This document shows positions 62,762-64,000 of a stretch of DNA of 64,000 nt, piece by piece; the stretch's first letter is position 1, and the number at the start of each line of letters is the position of its first letter. The notes beneath the pieces are model-generated. The model did no database searches and was not told the DNA's origin. It saw only the letters and a list, made by a program, of their open reading frames with translations. Position numbers and translations under genes: made by a program. The DNA comes from Rhabdornis inornatus. Its lineage: Eukaryota; Chordata; Aves; Passeriformes; Rhabdornithidae. The stretch is from the NCBI GenBank assembly GCA_013397075.1, contig VWZS01008203.1:248001-312000 (forward strand), in the 5' to 3' direction.

Positions 62762-63823
62762 TGTGGTGGGATGACCATGGCTAGATTCCAAGTGTCCACC
62801 AAAGCCTCTTTTCATTCCACTCCTGACTCGAATAGAGGACAGAATTTAAAACAAAAGGCTCATACTTTGACATCAGGATATGTAGAAATCACTCAGCCAT
62901 TACAATCAGGGGAAAAAGAGACTCAGTTTGGGGAAATTAATTGAATTTTTTGCAAATCAAATCATAGTAGAATAAAGAAAAGCAAACACAAATCTTAAAA
63001 ACGTGTTTCCACAATCCCTCTCTCCTCCGTGGGCTGAACTTTATTCCTGATTCTCCACCTCCTCCCCTCAGTGCTGCAGGGGGATGGGAAATGGGGGTTG
63101 CAGTCAGTTCATCACTTTGTTTCTGCTTCTGCTTCCTTCTCAGAGAAAGGACTTCTCACACTGTTGCCTTGCTCCAGTGCAGGTCCTTCCCACAGGCTAT
63201 AGTTATTCACAAACTACTCATGTGTGGGTCCCTTCCAAGGGGTGCAGTCCTTCAGGAACATTCAGCTCCTGTATTGGCCCACCACAGGGTCACAAGTCCT
63301 GCCAGCAAACCTGCCCCACTATGGGAATCTCTCTCCATAGTGTCACAGGTCCTGCCAGGATCCTGCTCCATGGGATCACAGCCTCCTTCAGGCATCCACC
63401 AGCTCTGCAGGGTGGATATCTGCTCCACCATGGACCTCCCTGTGCTGCAGGGGCACAGCTCCCTCGCCATGGTCTTCATCACAGGCTGCAGGGGAACCTC
63501 AGCTCTGATGCCTGGAGCATCAAATCCTCCTCCTTCATTAGGCAACCTTGTTGCCTGCAGAGCTGTTACTCACCTATTCTCATTCCTCTCTTCCCTGGTT
63601 ATTGGTTTCATGCAATAACTTTATTTTCCTTCTTAAATATGTTGCCACAGATGCATTATGCTGTCATGGAAGGCCTCAGTCCTGGCCAAAGGCATGTCCA
63701 ACTTGGAGCCAACTGACATTGCCTTTGTTGGAGGCAGGGGAAGCTTTTGGCAGCTTCTCAGAAAAAACACGCCTGTGGCCCCCACCACTAGCAAGACCTT
63801 GCCACACAAACCCAATACACACA
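62762..63823 (-). mobile_element. Long LTR-type avian repeat, probably a solo LTR
   Basis: The element opens on the plus strand with TGTGGTGGGATGACC and can be followed to ACACAAACCCAATACACA. It therefore has TG...CA ends and is about 1,060 bp. I recognise the sequence as an abundant avian LTR-like repeat: a GGGAAATTAATTGAATTTTT section near 62935, a GGGGGTTGCAGTCAGTTCATC-like section near 63095, then a GC-richer middle. Minus-strand sense is suggested by a TATTTAAG element with a nearby AATAAA on that strand (about 63620-63645). The middle contains diverged internal repeats built on GGTCACAAGTCCTGCCAGCA and GTCACAGGTCCTGCCAGGA. Long frames on both strands (up to 210 codons) reflect its composition. 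No clear target-site duplication is visible, so the boundary and class remain open. Confidence 0.65.
63250..63500. repeat. Diverged internal repeats within the LTR-type element
   Basis: At least two copies of a GTCACA(A/G)GTCCTGCCAG core (at about 63288 and 63342), plus repeated CTGCTCCA(C/T) and CTGCAGGG strings, show that this part grew by tandem duplication. The unit is about 50-55 bases but is irregular. Confidence 0.55.
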
Positions 63824-64000
63824 TGATAACCCACACTGTTATATAGCAGGTCCAATTCCTTACATGCTATTTTGCCTAAATACACGAGCACTTTCCCATT
63901 CAGTGCCCAAATGAGGTTTGATCGAGCAGTGTTATAGTGCCTATTCCCAGAAAAGATGAAGCTATCTAATTCTGCGGGCTTTGGAATGCAAACCGTGCCA
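63824..64000. other. Unassigned sequence at the window edge
   Basis: I recognise nothing here. It could be genomic flank or the start of internal retroviral sequence if the neighbouring LTR belongs to a longer provirus continuing beyond the window. Confidence 0.5.

Noticed and set aside
63084..63716. 210- and 175-codon plus-strand ORFs
   Set aside because: They follow the composition of an LTR-type repeat, overlap in two frames and on the opposite strand, and encode nothing I recognise.
1..64000. CRISPR arrays, operons, riboswitches, tRNA or rRNA genes
   Set aside because: I saw no regularly spaced repeats, no ribosome-binding-site gene layout and no cloverleaf or rRNA sequence. The sequence is vertebrate-like throughout.

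Overview
This window looks like AT-rich nuclear DNA from a bird. The evidence is its repeats: five pieces of CR1-type LINE sequence and four LTR-retrovirus-derived insertions whose sequence I recognise as avian. The LTR families point to a songbird or related land bird, but that part is memory-based inference. I find no gene I can name, no RNA gene, no CRISPR array and no prokaryotic gene organisation. Most open reading frames are under 120 codons, overlap on both strands and are what chance gives in AT-rich DNA. The window therefore reads as intergenic or deep intronic sequence.

Layout. 1-10,014 is AT-rich and unannotated except for small simple repeats and a possible microexon near 3,370. 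10,015-11,040 is a minus-strand CR1 copy interrupted by a 597-base run of N. 14,941-15,300 is a minus-strand CR1 3' end, followed by 15,480-16,340, a plus-strand 5' CR1 piece (5' UTR and ORF1 start). 23,340-24,080 holds a plus-strand exon-like segment with good splice signals and a protein-like minus-strand ORF; neither is identified. 26,289-27,015 is a GC-rich solo LTR with exact 5-bp target duplications. 29,060-30,115 is a plus-strand CR1 copy, and 31,948-32,331 is another minus-strand CR1 3' end. 32,340-50,000 is mostly plain AT-rich DNA with a few homeodomain-site-rich stretches that could be conserved noncoding elements. 50,002-50,437 is a second solo LTR. 54,981-57,450 is the 3' half of an inactivated ERVL-like provirus on the minus strand (reverse transcriptase, RNase H, integrase, polypurine tract, 3' LTR). 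61,759-61,808 is a TATC microsatellite. 62,762 to about 63,823 is a long LTR-type repeat on the minus strand.

The strongest unexpected signal is a 271-base block (10,720-10,990) that matches 29,199-29,469 in inverted orientation with only 3 differences. The same two CR1 copies differ by roughly 20-30% on the flanks I can compare. This sharp mosaic suggests gene conversion between the copies, or an assembly artefact beside the N gap. I did not find convincing evidence of a novel biological system; the other findings are modest and testable.
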